The notes below the pieces were generated by a model that saw nothing but the letters and a program-made list of their open reading frames with translations, was not told the origin of the DNA and did no database searches. DNA of 34,769 bases, taken from assembly GCA_007133365.1 (NCBI GenBank), contig SLMV01000001.1:1-34769 (forward strand). The letters are read 5' to 3'. The translations under genes were made by a program, and so were the position numbers. The number at the start of each line of letters is the position of its first letter. Position 1 is the first letter of the stretch. The stretch is from Clostridia bacterium. Its GTDB lineage: Bacteria; Bacillota; Sulfobacillia; SLMV01. Below, piece after piece: positions 18,567 to 28,207 of the stretch.

Positions 18567-20780
18567 TCATCGCTTTTTCGATTGTTGTTCATTTTCATGA
18601 TTGCCATCAAGGACCTCTTCAACAAATCGGTGGGCCAAATGTGGGTCAAATTGTCGACCTGCATACTGCAGGATTTCCTCGCGTGCAGCGTGAGGTGGGC
18701 GCGCCGGACGGAACGGGCGTTTTTCGGTCATCGAGGTGTAGGCATCGGCGATTGTTAAAATGCGTGATTCGAGTGGAATATCGGAGCCTTTCAGCCCCAG
18801 GGGATAACCGGAGCCATCCCAGTGCTCATGGTGTTTTAATACAATGTCGGCGATGTCGGACAATTCCGGAACACTGTTGAGGATACGATACCCGATGGCT
18901 GGGTGACGCCGGATTTCCTCAAATTCCTGAGGGGTAAGCGGAGACGGCTTGCGAAGAAGTCCCGGATCGATACCCACCTGTCCAATATCGTGCAACAAAG
19001 CGGCTGTGGCCAACGTGTCCAAGTGTCCATCCGATAACCCAAGGATGCGCCCTAATTCAAGCGCATAAAAGCGGACTCGCTGGGTATGATTTCGGTCCAT
19101 TTCGGATTCCATCCTGGATTGGATGATGGAATCCACGATTGAACGCCTGATCTGATGGCCTTGTGTTAATTTTTGGCGGTACATGTTTTCTTCGGCGCGT
19201 GCCAAGGTCTCCCGGATGTTTACATCGGAGCGCGCTTTGACGTCCCATCCGATGGCGAGGGAAATCACGAGGGGCTCGATGGTCAAGGATTCGGTGTTTT
19301 GATGAATCCGCCGCACCACTTCAGCGGCTTCCTGGTAATCGGTTTTGGGGAGCAGGATAGCGAATTCATCGCCTCCCAGCCGCGCGATGATATCGTCGGC
19401 ACGGCAGGCATTTTTGAGACTGTTGGCTGTCGCCTTCAGAAGTTCGTCCCCCATCGAATGGCCAAAGGCATCATTTGCCAGTTTCAGTCCGTTAATGTCG
19501 GCCATGATGACAGCGAAGGGGAGGTTGCGCGGCGTGTCCAATCGGCGGAGTTCTTCTTCAAAAAAGCGTCGGTTGTATAGACCGGTGAGTTGATCATGAA
19601 AGCTCAAATAGAGAATGTGTTCTTGTTTCTCCTTTTCTAATGTAACGTCACGGAAGATCAGAACAGCGCCTTGGATTTGTCCCGACTCATTACGGATGGG
19701 GGCAATGCTGTCGCTGATGGGGATTTGGGTTCCATCGGCGGCTAGCAACGTAAGATCATCGCTTAATTGAAGAGAACGACCGTCTCTTAAAACGTCTTGG
19801 ACCGGATCGAGCAAGCGCCCGTCCTTATTTCTAACCACAAAAATATCACGAAGCCGATGGTTGAGGGCCTCCTTTTCCGACAACCCGATCAACGTTTCAG
19901 CCTGTTTATTGAGCATCGTGATCTGACCGTAAGCATTGGTGGCGATAAAGGCATCTCCCAACGACTGGATGGTAATTCGCAGGCGTTCTCGTTCCTCGCG
20001 CAATCGAAATTCAATATCCGCTTTATCGATAGCATCGGAAAGAATGTTTGCTAATACCGTTAACAATCGAATCTCTTGTTTGTTCCACGGTTTGGTCTTT
20101 TGAGAGGCAAAGGCCAAAGCCCCTTGAATGGATTCTTCGATGATCATGGGTACTAGGAGGATGGATTGCAATTTAGCCCGTGCCATGTAACCAAGCGCCA
20201 TATCGTCGATTTTACCAACCAAAATTTCCCGATCGCGGATGTGTAAATAACCCTCGTTTAGAAATTGGGTCTCAAACCACGCCGGATCCTTGAGATCGAT
20301 GGTGATCCCCGACATCGCCATTTGGTGAGAGCGACCATGGGTTAACTGCCACCGCTGGCGGTGATCAATCTGAAATAGTAAGCAGGCACCTAGATCTAAG
20401 GTTTGTGTGATATCATGGAGCATTTCGTCGATTTGATTGGAGAGGTGAACGGACGGTTCTTCGCCGAAACGAGTGGACGTTCGACGAAGCAACTCCGAAA
20501 CGGTAAGTTGGCGGCGAAGTTTGTCTCGTACTTGCTTTGTCCGATAGATGAAATAGCTAAACCCAATTAAAACGACGATCAATATAACGGGGAGACTCCA
20601 TTGAAAAGGGGCGATCTCAAGAAGTCCTTCAAACCGAGAAAGGATCGCCATTTGTGAGCTCCCTAGATTGCTTATCACTGGAGGAAAGGTCGATTGAATC
20701 CAAAAAGAGAGAAGAAGTAGCATCCCAATACCCATTTCTTTATCTGCCACCCGGGCCCTTGTGCCGAAAGCCGGTTCCAC
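18567..20780 (-). CDS. GAF-PAS-GGDEF-HD-GYP c-di-GMP signalling protein
   Basis: TM near the N terminus; GAF-like then PAS; 'LSFHDQLTGLYNRRFFEEEL' and 'RADDIIARLGGDEFAILLP'; 'HDIGQVGIDPGLL' and 'HHEHWDGSGYPLGL'. Confidence 0.93.
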   Translation of the reverse strand: MEPAFGTRARVADKEMGIGMLLLLSFWIQSTFPPVISNLGSSQMAILSRFEGLLEIAPFQWSLPVILIVVLIGFSYFIYRTKQVRDKLRRQLTVSELLRRTSTRFGEEPSVHLSNQIDEMLHDITQTLDLGACLLFQIDHRQRWQLTHGRSHQMAMSGITIDLKDPAWFETQFLNEGYLHIRDREILVGKIDDMALGYMARAKLQSILLVPMIIEESIQGALAFASQKTKPWNKQEIRLLTVLANILSDAIDKADIEFRLREERERLRITIQSLGDAFIATNAYGQITMLNKQAETLIGLSEKEALNHRLRDIFVVRNKDGRLLDPVQDVLRDGRSLQLSDDLTLLAADGTQIPISDSIAPIRNESGQIQGAVLIFRDVTLEKEKQEHILYLSFHDQLTGLYNRRFFEEELRRLDTPRNLPFAVIMADINGLKLANDAFGHSMGDELLKATANSLKNACRADDIIARLGGDEFAILLPKTDYQEAAEVVRRIHQNTESLTIEPLVISLAIGWDVKARSDVNIRETLARAEENMYRQKLTQGHQIRRSIVDSIIQSRMESEMDRNHTQRVRFYALELGRILGLSDGHLDTLATAALLHDIGQVGIDPGLLRKPSPLTPQEFEEIRRHPAIGYRILNSVPELSDIADIVLKHHEHWDGSGYPLGLKGSDIPLESRILTIADAYTSMTEKRPFRPARPPHAAREEILQYAGRQFDPHLAHRFVEEVLDGNHENEQQSKKR

Positions 20781-21385
20781 GTTGTCATTGGGCTATGCGA
20801 ACCGCCAATACTAAAGCGAAACCAATCCCCCGAGATAACTAATCGGATCTAATAATGTGAGTCTCGAGTATATAATGAATTCTGCCTTTTTGTTCCAAAT
20901 CCTGCTCTATGGACCATTGATTTATCGTGAAGCAAATGGTGGGGGACACGATCGGACGATGGACGGTCCGGCCGGTATATCGTCGGTCGACGAGCGTTTC
21001 TCGCCAAGGGCTCTCGGATTTTGCCTCAAGATGTTCACGGGAAGTTGAGAGGTGAACCGGCGTTCCCGCGGATATAGGCAATGGAGGAGAGATGGTCATC
21101 CTTACGGTCTTGGGGATCTGTGGCAACGGTTTCGTTCGCTGCACTTGCAACACTTACTCCAACGAACGGACCGAGCCTTCGTCATTTCCTGAAAAATGAT
21201 GATGGAAAACGGCGAAGTCGATTCTGACCTGATATTGGATCATCGCTTTTCTCCTTAGATGGTCACACCCTGTATTGCTATCTTGCCATGTACAATCCGC
21301 CAACTCTTCAAGAAGACATAGTCCTTAACGCTCATGCTTTCTTTCGTTCGCGTGTTTTTGGGAGACTCTCGAAGATTCCCTCACG

Positions 21386-22272
21386 CTACCGAGGGTTCTC
21401 TGGGATGTGATCCGGTGAATCGCCCGTGGTTTGATCTTGAAGGTGTGGGCAGGGAGTGGCCATCCATTGCCAGGAAAAGAGCGTGACGGCGAGCATCAAT
21501 CCGGCGTGAATAGCGGTGTCCAAAGAGGCCGACACGGAGGGCGTCAATTCCCCGGCGACGTTGCCCAAACCATGAAAGAGAAGCGGGGCAAAGGTCACGC
21601 GGCCGGCAGCATTGTAGAACCATCTATACAGGGGCGAGCTGATGATGGCGAGGTGGAACGCCCAGAAAGCCCAAGTCCCAAGGCCTAGCCCGTGCTGATA
21701 GGTCCCCGGCAAAAAAACAGAGGAAGATGCCAGACTGCCCAAAAAATACCAATTGATAGGGCGGCGAGGGCGATAGGAAAATGCCGTTGGAGTGCTTCTT
21801 GAGCATAGCCGCGCCAACCGATTTCCTCTAAAGCACCGATGACCAGACCGACCAAAATGAAGGAAATTGTACCAACCTCAAACCATTTATCATTGTGGCT
21901 AACCATCCATTCCCAAAGGACCGGCGCGAAAACCAACACAGCCACCAAACCGATAATTCTTAAATACCAATGCCCGGAAAGGGTGAAAGGATTTAGGGAG
22001 CGAAGGATGAAAGAAATTCCCGAAAGGTCCATCCTTAAGTCCCAGCGATCGAAAATGATCAAAAGAACGGCGATGATGAGGGGGTCAAGGCCACCCAATA
22101 AAGAAAACAGGGCGGCAGGGAAATTGAGCCAAGGCTATCCACGGTAGTAAGCAGCCCCAAAGAAAAACCATGACCATCCCAACGTTCCGAACAAATATAA
22201 CCAAGGAGCCGGTGCTTTGGATGGGCTCGGTTCCGGTTGTTGCTTCCTGCGCTTGAGGGATATCGTTTTCAT
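21386..22272 (-). pseudogene. CPBP-family intramembrane metalloprotease, disrupted (amber codon plus frameshift)
   Basis: From ATG 22272: 'MKTISLKRRKQQPEPSPSKAPAPWLYLFGTLGWSWFFFGAAYYRG*PWLNFPAALFSLLGGLDPLIIAVLLI...' with TAG at 22137-22135. Continues 'ALEEIGWRGYAQEAL...WAVWHLPLFF', then frameshift in the A7 run near 21711 into 'LPGTYQHGLGLG...APLLFHGLGNVAGE'. Confidence 0.85.
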
Positions 22273-22508
22273 GATTGTTCTACCCCTTACAACGTTATCG
22301 ATACGGGGGGTTCGGGCTCGTTGAAATCGGATCGAGCATGGATTCTTCCAACCTTTGGATTGGGTGCTTCGCGTTTCATTTCAGTCCTCGAAAACTTTCA
22401 GCGATATGCGCGCAAGATCTTTTAGTCTTTAGGTTCGAGCGTTGAAGTTTGATTCCGTTGTTCAAACGGTGTTGCTGTTCGAATATTCGTAGAGAGTATG
22501 CCACACAA

Positions 22509-22541
22509 AAACAGGGCTCCCGAAGATCGGGAGCCCTGTTT
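22509..22541 (-). terminator. Intrinsic terminator of the AstE/DoeB-like gene
   Basis: AAACAGGGCTCCCGA-AGA-TCGGGAGCCCTGTTT, 15-bp perfect stem; minus-strand continuation TTTTGTGTGG. Confidence 0.88.
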
Positions 22542-22560
22542 GAAGCTGATTTGACGGTTC

Positions 22561-23598
22561 TTAGAAGTCCAGCTCGACGGTTTCGACGAGTTGACCCAAG
22601 TTACCGAGCCACTTCCACTGGCCAGCGGTCGGCCAGGTTAGTCCGGTGTTGAGCACAATACCCGAATTCGGGCAGAGAATTTCGCCGGTTTTCTCTCCGG
22701 TCAACGGATCGTAAACGGTGGCGAAGACGTCGCCTTCTTCTAGGTGGTCGCCCCACTGGAAGTCACGAATGAAGATACCGGCTTGAGTACCGGACCAGAT
22801 CTCTTCATCGCCGGCGTCGTAAATCTCGGCAACGTCGGACTCGGTCTCGATCTTACCTTCGAGCATGCCGAGGAGAATCATGACGTTCTTGATGCCACGG
22901 ACGCAGACTTGTATTTGGTCGTTACCGACGAAGTGATAGTTTTCTTTCTCTTCGTTATACTCATACCACGCACTACCGCCGCCGACCTCGGGGGTGATGG
23001 ACGGAACGCCCATGTCAACGGCTGCATCTTTGAGGCCGCCGCCCCAGCGCTTGGGTCGCTTACGGAAGATTTGCTTAAGACCAAATGCCAAGGCCATTTG
23101 TTTCGACTTTTCGATAACCTCGGGTTCACCATGTTCGCCCGGATAAATGGTGTACCAGACCAGGCCTTCTCCACCGCCGGAGTGCATATCGATGACGGCG
23201 TCAGCCTTGGTGACGAGCTCGTTAATGTACATCCAGGCCAACTGAGCCGTGGGGGAACCTTCGAGGCTAGCATCATCGGCGTTACGGTTTAAGTTCTCAC
23301 CGTCCCAATACGTGCGGCGACTGGTAAATTCAAAAGCCGATGTGTTGGCAACGGGAACGGCGATCAGGGTGCCCTTAAGATCTTTTGGATCGATTTCGCG
23401 AAGAATTTGGCCCAAGGCGAAGGTGCCGATGGCTTCCGCGCCGTGAACGGCGGAGCTGGCCAGCAGGACGGGCCCGTCCTCTGCCCCTCGCACTATGTTG
23501 ATAGGAATGTGAATCGGAATACCGGAAATCGTCTTGGAACTTTGAAGGTAACCAAATGCCTTTTCACCTGGGCCTGCTTCGATGTCTCGAATCTTCAT
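22561..23598 (-). CDS. Succinylglutamate desuccinylase/aspartoacylase family zinc deacylase (M14-like, DoeB-like)
   Basis: 'SSAVHGAEAIGTFAL', 'GENLNRNADD', 'ADAVIDMHSGG', 'PSITPEVGGG', followed by a C-terminal barrel-like domain. Confidence 0.88.
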   Translation of the reverse strand: MKIRDIEAGPGEKAFGYLQSSKTISGIPIHIPINIVRGAEDGPVLLASSAVHGAEAIGTFALGQILREIDPKDLKGTLIAVPVANTSAFEFTSRRTYWDGENLNRNADDASLEGSPTAQLAWMYINELVTKADAVIDMHSGGGEGLVWYTIYPGEHGEPEVIEKSKQMALAFGLKQIFRKRPKRWGGGLKDAAVDMGVPSITPEVGGGSAWYEYNEEKENYHFVGNDQIQVCVRGIKNVMILLGMLEGKIETESDVAEIYDAGDEEIWSGTQAGIFIRDFQWGDHLEEGDVFATVYDPLTGEKTGEILCPNSGIVLNTGLTWPTAGQWKWLGNLGQLVETVELDF

Positions 23599-23635
23599 AT
23601 ACTTCTCTCCTCCTTCTAAAGATGTTGTATTGCCT

Positions 23636-23657
23636 CCGAGACCTATTTAGGTCTCGG
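23636..23657. repeat. Perfect inverted repeat in the leader of the AstE-like gene
   Basis: CCGAGACCTA-TT-TAGGTCTCGG. Confidence 0.85.
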
Positions 23658-23727
23658 GGTTTCCACACCGGGGGATAAACCCGCCGATGTTGAACCCGAG
23701 GATGTTGAACATTGTCAGGGGGAACAT
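23647..23727 (-). CDS. Possible short leader ORF (26 codons)
   Basis: MFPLTMFNILGFNIGGFIPRCGNPET*; GGGAGG lies just upstream of the ATG (very short spacing). The stop codon lies in the inverted repeat at 23636-23657. Not in the supplied ORF list. Confidence 0.25.
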   Translation of the reverse strand: MFPLTMFNILGFNIGGFIPRCGNPET

Positions 23728-23889
23728 GCCTCCCGGACCGGCATAAACATAAAGCAATCCTGCCGAAGAGCAGGAAATTGTAGCTCCGGTTACTAACTAC
23801 TTCTACAGGTGAATGAAATACACCTGCTCGCGGATTGATATTCGAACGACGAATCGTTAGGCGATTTACGCCGATCACTCACTATTCCA

Positions 23890-23919
23890 ACAGTATCATG
23901 TTAAATTCCTTGGCGTCAA
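23890..23919 (-). promoter_or_regulatory. Candidate promoter for the AstE-like gene
   Basis: Minus strand TTGACG (23919-23914), 18 nt, TACTGT (23895-23890). Confidence 0.4.
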
Positions 23920-24389
23920 GACGATTCGATTAAAACAGTAAAGATAAAATAATATTTGAAAGATTATACTGTATAAACCGTTTAGTATATGGGGATATCG
24001 TTAACTGTCAGAAGGCAATGATCAAGCCGAAAGGAACGGCGATGTTAATTTGCGCGGATGTCAGTGTTGGGGGCAATTTCCGTTCAGGATTGACAATTTT
24101 TACCGTCGCACAGCCCGTCCGATGGGGTGCGCGCTGTATTTTGGGCCGATATCGGAGCATGAACGCCGCTGACAATTCCATGCGTCGTCGTTTAACCTGA
24201 CGCTACCAAGTATCGATCACCGCAATGAAGCCGGGTTTCGAACGGGGGGTTTAGAATGGGTTTGAAGGCATTGCGGAAGAAAACGATCTCGGGCCGGATT
24301 GTTGGAGCGATGGAGTTGAAGGGGTAACCGGTATTGATGACCATTTCGTCGCGGTGAGTCGCTGGACTCACGGATGGGAGGAAAAGAGG

Positions 24390-26090
24390 GTGACAGACAA
24401 ACTGGCGCTAAATTTTGATCGGTATTATCAATATGCGGAACTGACCGAATTTTTGGAGACGGCATGCCGAGAATATCCAGATCTCGCCCGATTGGAGTCG
24501 ATTGGCCGTTCGTTTGAGGGACGCGATATTTGGTTACTAACCATTACACAGCAAGGGCAGCGGTGCCCCGAAGACAAACCGGCCATTTTCGTTGACGGCA
24601 ATACGCATGCTCCGGAAGTAACCGGAACCATGGTTTGCCTCTATCTGATCGAACAGTTGTTGAAAAAATATCAGCAAGATGATACCGTGACCTACCTGCT
24701 CGATACCCGGACATTCTATATTGTGCCTCGCGTCAATCCCGATGGGGCCGAGCGGTTTTTGACGTCACCCGACATCATCTATCGGACGTCGCGTCCGAAT
24801 CCAGATTTTTATCGGGAACCTAATCATCTTTATCCTTGTGATGTCAACGGGGACGGTGAGCTGTTGACCATGCGGGTGAAAGATCCCAACGGCACCCATC
24901 GCGTTTCCGAGCTTGATGAACGCCTGATGATACCCCGTGAACCGGGTGAAATTGGCGCGACCTATTACATGTTGTATCCGGAAGGAAGCATCCATGCCTA
25001 CGATGGCGGCGAAATCCGCCTGGGTAAGTCGCCGTGGAGTGCCGATGTGAACCGCAATTTCCCGGCGCACTGGAGTCCCGAGCAGGATGGTTCGGGTCCC
25101 TACCCGGTATCGGAACCGGAAACGCGAGCACTGGTCGAATTTATTACGTCGCACCCGAATATTGCCACCATGCAATCCTACCACACAAGAGGCGGCATTA
25201 TCCTTCGCCCGTCGGCGTATTCTCCGGATGATGCGCTTGATCCGGATGATATTCGATTGTTTGAGACCATTGGTCGCTTAGGGAGCGATCTCACCGGATA
25301 TCCGGTGATGTCCATTTACCACGGTTTTACCCAGGATCCAAAGCAGGCCCGGCGGGGTGTTTCGCTTGATTGGGCTTACGAACATGAGGGACTTCTAGCC
25401 TATTCCATCGAGCTGTGGGACAAATATGCTCAAGCTGGAATTGCGGCGAAAGAACAACAACAAAATGAACCGATTCCCGAAGAAGATCAGGTGGCGCTTT
25501 TGCGGTGGACCGACGAAGAGGAGCTTAACGCCTTCGTTGATTGGCATGAATTTGACCATCCCCAGTTGGGCCGGGTTGAATTGGGTGGCTTTAAGCAGAA
25601 AACCTTTGATATCAACGTCCCTTTCACGTTCCTTTCGTCCGAGTGCGAAAAGAATGTCCGATTTCTCGTTCGACAAGCACTGGTGACTCCGTGCTTGGAA
25701 CTTTTCGGCCCCCAAGTACGGCAGGTGGAAGCCCATACGTATCGGATCACCTTGGATATACAAAATACGGGTTACTTGCCGACTCATGTGACCCAACAAG
25801 CCCTAAAGAATGGTCGGGTGAAACCGGTTGAGGTTACCCTTGATGGCGTGGGATTTGAGTATGTCGAAGGTGCGAAGGTTCAGGTTCTCGGTCACTTGGG
25901 CGGTTACGGTCAGGGGGGGCGTCGAGGCTTTAGTGGACCTACGGGACACCGGCGGCGCGTCAGTTGGGTCGTAAAGGGCGCTCCGAAGGACATGCGGCTG
26001 GATTTTAACGTGGCATCGCATCGGGCCGGGCTCCTCCGGCATCAGGTGGCACTCGAATCCCTCCTGAGCGAGGATGGAGCGTTGACTTGA
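24390..26090 (+). CDS. M14 family zinc carboxypeptidase
   Basis: 'VDGNTHAPEVTGTMVCLYLIEQLL', 'YIVPRVNPDGAE', 'ADVNRNFPAHWSPEQDGSGPYPVSEPETRALVEFI', 'SYHTRGGIILRP'. GTG 24390 has a GGGAGG RBS (listed ORF from 24354). Confidence 0.92.
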   Translation: MTDKLALNFDRYYQYAELTEFLETACREYPDLARLESIGRSFEGRDIWLLTITQQGQRCPEDKPAIFVDGNTHAPEVTGTMVCLYLIEQLLKKYQQDDTVTYLLDTRTFYIVPRVNPDGAERFLTSPDIIYRTSRPNPDFYREPNHLYPCDVNGDGELLTMRVKDPNGTHRVSELDERLMIPREPGEIGATYYMLYPEGSIHAYDGGEIRLGKSPWSADVNRNFPAHWSPEQDGSGPYPVSEPETRALVEFITSHPNIATMQSYHTRGGIILRPSAYSPDDALDPDDIRLFETIGRLGSDLTGYPVMSIYHGFTQDPKQARRGVSLDWAYEHEGLLAYSIELWDKYAQAGIAAKEQQQNEPIPEEDQVALLRWTDEEELNAFVDWHEFDHPQLGRVELGGFKQKTFDINVPFTFLSSECEKNVRFLVRQALVTPCLELFGPQVRQVEAHTYRITLDIQNTGYLPTHVTQQALKNGRVKPVEVTLDGVGFEYVEGAKVQVLGHLGGYGQGGRRGFSGPTGHRRRVSWVVKGAPKDMRLDFNVASHRAGLLRHQVALESLLSEDGALT

Positions 26091-26602
26091 AAGCGATGAA
26101 AGTGGCAGAGGCGTAACGTCCTTTTATTTCGATCATCGACCGATAAGTGGGGGCGTCCAGGTGGCATTGACCGGCGCCCCTCAGTTTTCCTAAGCGCCCT
26201 CTTGGGGGCAGATCAATTTCAAATATTGGACCGGATCCGATGGTCGGATCACCAAAGGTCAGACGTAATCAGAATTTCGAAGCCGCGCCGATAGCTGGTG
26301 CCGGTCTTTTCTGATTGGAAATGTAAGCGATGAAGCGAAACGCCAAATCGCAAAATGACAAGCACGCTTTGATTCTGAGAGGACGTGCCGATGAAATCGG
26401 ATTTGGAAGGGGCAAACATAGTGAATACGTAGGATGCTCTTCCATTAAGCGATCGTGATCAGCCGCCGTCCAACGGGTGCGATGGTTCGCGTTTCGATCA
26501 TCTCGTTTGATGGAAGTCCAAAGGGGCTTATCAACGCAGCGGGTCATGGTTGCATCCTTTTTGAAGGGATGCGGATGACAAGAATCCTTTGGCGGTAAGC
26601 GG

Positions 26603-28207
26603 TTAGTCATGGGGGTATCGTTCGCTGATGACGTCCAAAATAGCAGACTGGAGATGATGGATGTTGATGGGCTTTATCAGCAGACGATCAAATCCCGCTT
26701 CGTAGACCTCTTCGATTTGTGCGGTGAGGCTGTATCCTGTAATTGCAATGAGCGGGATGTCCTTGTGCTCGGGATATTCTCGCATTTTTTGGGCAAAATG
26801 GCATCCGGACATGTCGGGCAGTGTTAAATCACATAGGATGACATCCGGCTTTGATTCCAAAAGTGCTTGAAGTCCATCGCCACCGGAATAGGCAACGCGC
26901 GCTTCGAATTGGAGGAGGCCGAGGAGTTCGGAGAAACTTAGTGCGAGCTCCCGGTTGTCATCGATGATGAGCACATGGTATCGGCGATGTTTAGATGAAG
27001 GGGAGTCCGGGCATTCTTTTGAGTCGGTCGTCTGGCTGTTGACCAGCGGCAGTTCGATAATGAATTTTGCCCCTTTCGCATTTTTGGGGTTTTCGGCCCA
27101 GATTTTCCCCGAATGCTGGCAGACGAGATCCCGAGCCAGTGCCAAACCGAGCCCGAGTCCGGCCGGTCGCTCCTTTTGTTGACCGGGTATTTGGATGAAC
27201 GGTTGGAAAATGGCATCTTTTAGGGAGTCCGGGATGCCGATGCCGGTATCACGCACGATGAGGCGGGCGACGCCTTTCGCTTTATCATCCGCGAGCGTGA
27301 TGGTCACGGTTCCTCCAGTTGGAGTGAATTTATGAGCGTTTTGCAAAAGATTGCCGATGACTTGCCCCATCCGCGCAGGATCCACATCGGCCCAAACCGG
27401 TTGTTTAGGCAGATTTGTCTTCACTTTCAGCGCTTTTTTGTAAAAAGAAGGCCGTAAACCCTGCACAGCATTTTGTACCAGCTGACGAAGATCCTGCCTT
27501 TCTCGTTCCAACTGAAGTTGATTTTGCTTGATCCGATTGATATCGAGAAGATCGTGAATGAGGTAGTTGACCTGCTCGATTTGTCGTTCAATCGTTGTGA
27601 GGGCGCGCCCGGTTTGGGCGGAGTGAGGCACGGTATGGTTTAGAATCTCGACACTATTGACCAAAGGGGTTAGGGTATTTCGAAGTTCGTGGCCCAAAGT
27701 GGCGATAAAGACATCCTTGCTCCGATCGGCTTCTTGGAGTTGGTCAGCCAATTGCCGATGTTGCTGTTCACTTTGTCGAACCGCATCTTCTGCTTTTTTT
27801 CGTTTCGTCATGTCTTTTATGACGATGGCGAGATGCTTTTCGGATACTTTGGATAGGATGACGAGTACCCACTGATCGGGACGTCCCCCGACGCCTTCGT
27901 AATATTGCGGAACGCCGGTATCAAGCACTTTGTCCCCGCGGGCTGCCCAAAGGGTCTCCGAGCCTTGATACGCGGTGACCTCGGATAGCAAACGTCCACG
28001 CGTATCCTGGTATTCGCGTCGATATTGCTGAAGATAAGCAGGATTGGCATCCAAAATCCGGATGTCGGCGGGCTGTCCTGCCGCGTCATGGACGATGGTA
28101 CCGATCAAAATTCCATCGGCCATGCTCAGAAAAAGATTTCGATATAGCGAATTGCGGATCGGACCGCTGTTTGGTGTCTCGCTATCAGGGGGCATTGACG
28201 CTCCCAA
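26603..28207 (-). CDS. PAS-containing hybrid histidine kinase with C-terminal receiver
   Basis: 'LGHELRNTLTPLVNSVEIL' H-box, 'GNLLQNAHKFTP', 'VRDTGIGIP', 'GLGLGLALARDLV', then receiver 'HVLIIDDNRELALSF...DVILCDLTLPDMSG...PLIAITGY...LLIKPI'. Confidence 0.94.
   Translation of the reverse strand: MGASMPPDSETPNSGPIRNSLYRNLFLSMADGILIGTIVHDAAGQPADIRILDANPAYLQQYRREYQDTRGRLLSEVTAYQGSETLWAARGDKVLDTGVPQYYEGVGGRPDQWVLVILSKVSEKHLAIVIKDMTKRKKAEDAVRQSEQQHRQLADQLQEADRSKDVFIATLGHELRNTLTPLVNSVEILNHTVPHSAQTGRALTTIERQIEQVNYLIHDLLDINRIKQNQLQLERERQDLRQLVQNAVQGLRPSFYKKALKVKTNLPKQPVWADVDPARMGQVIGNLLQNAHKFTPTGGTVTITLADDKAKGVARLIVRDTGIGIPDSLKDAIFQPFIQIPGQQKERPAGLGLGLALARDLVCQHSGKIWAENPKNAKGAKFIIELPLVNSQTTDSKECPDSPSSKHRRYHVLIIDDNRELALSFSELLGLLQFEARVAYSGGDGLQALLESKPDVILCDLTLPDMSGCHFAQKMREYPEHKDIPLIAITGYSLTAQIEEVYEAGFDRLLIKPINIHHLQSAILDVISERYPHD

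Noticed and set aside
21092-21199. 35-codon plus-strand ORF after GGAGGAG (MVILTVLGICGNGFVRCTCNTYSNERTEPSSFPEK)
   Set aside because: RBS spacing is only about 2 nt and there is no independent support for translation.
22744-23292. 182-aa plus-strand ORF
   Set aside because: Antisense shadow of the AstE/DoeB-like deacylase, which has clear catalytic motifs.
26269-26610. 113-aa minus-strand ORF overlapping the hybrid kinase stop (ATGACTAA)
   Set aside because: The stop/start overlap suggests coupling, but there is no clear RBS and the H/P/R-rich translation resembles non-coding sequence.
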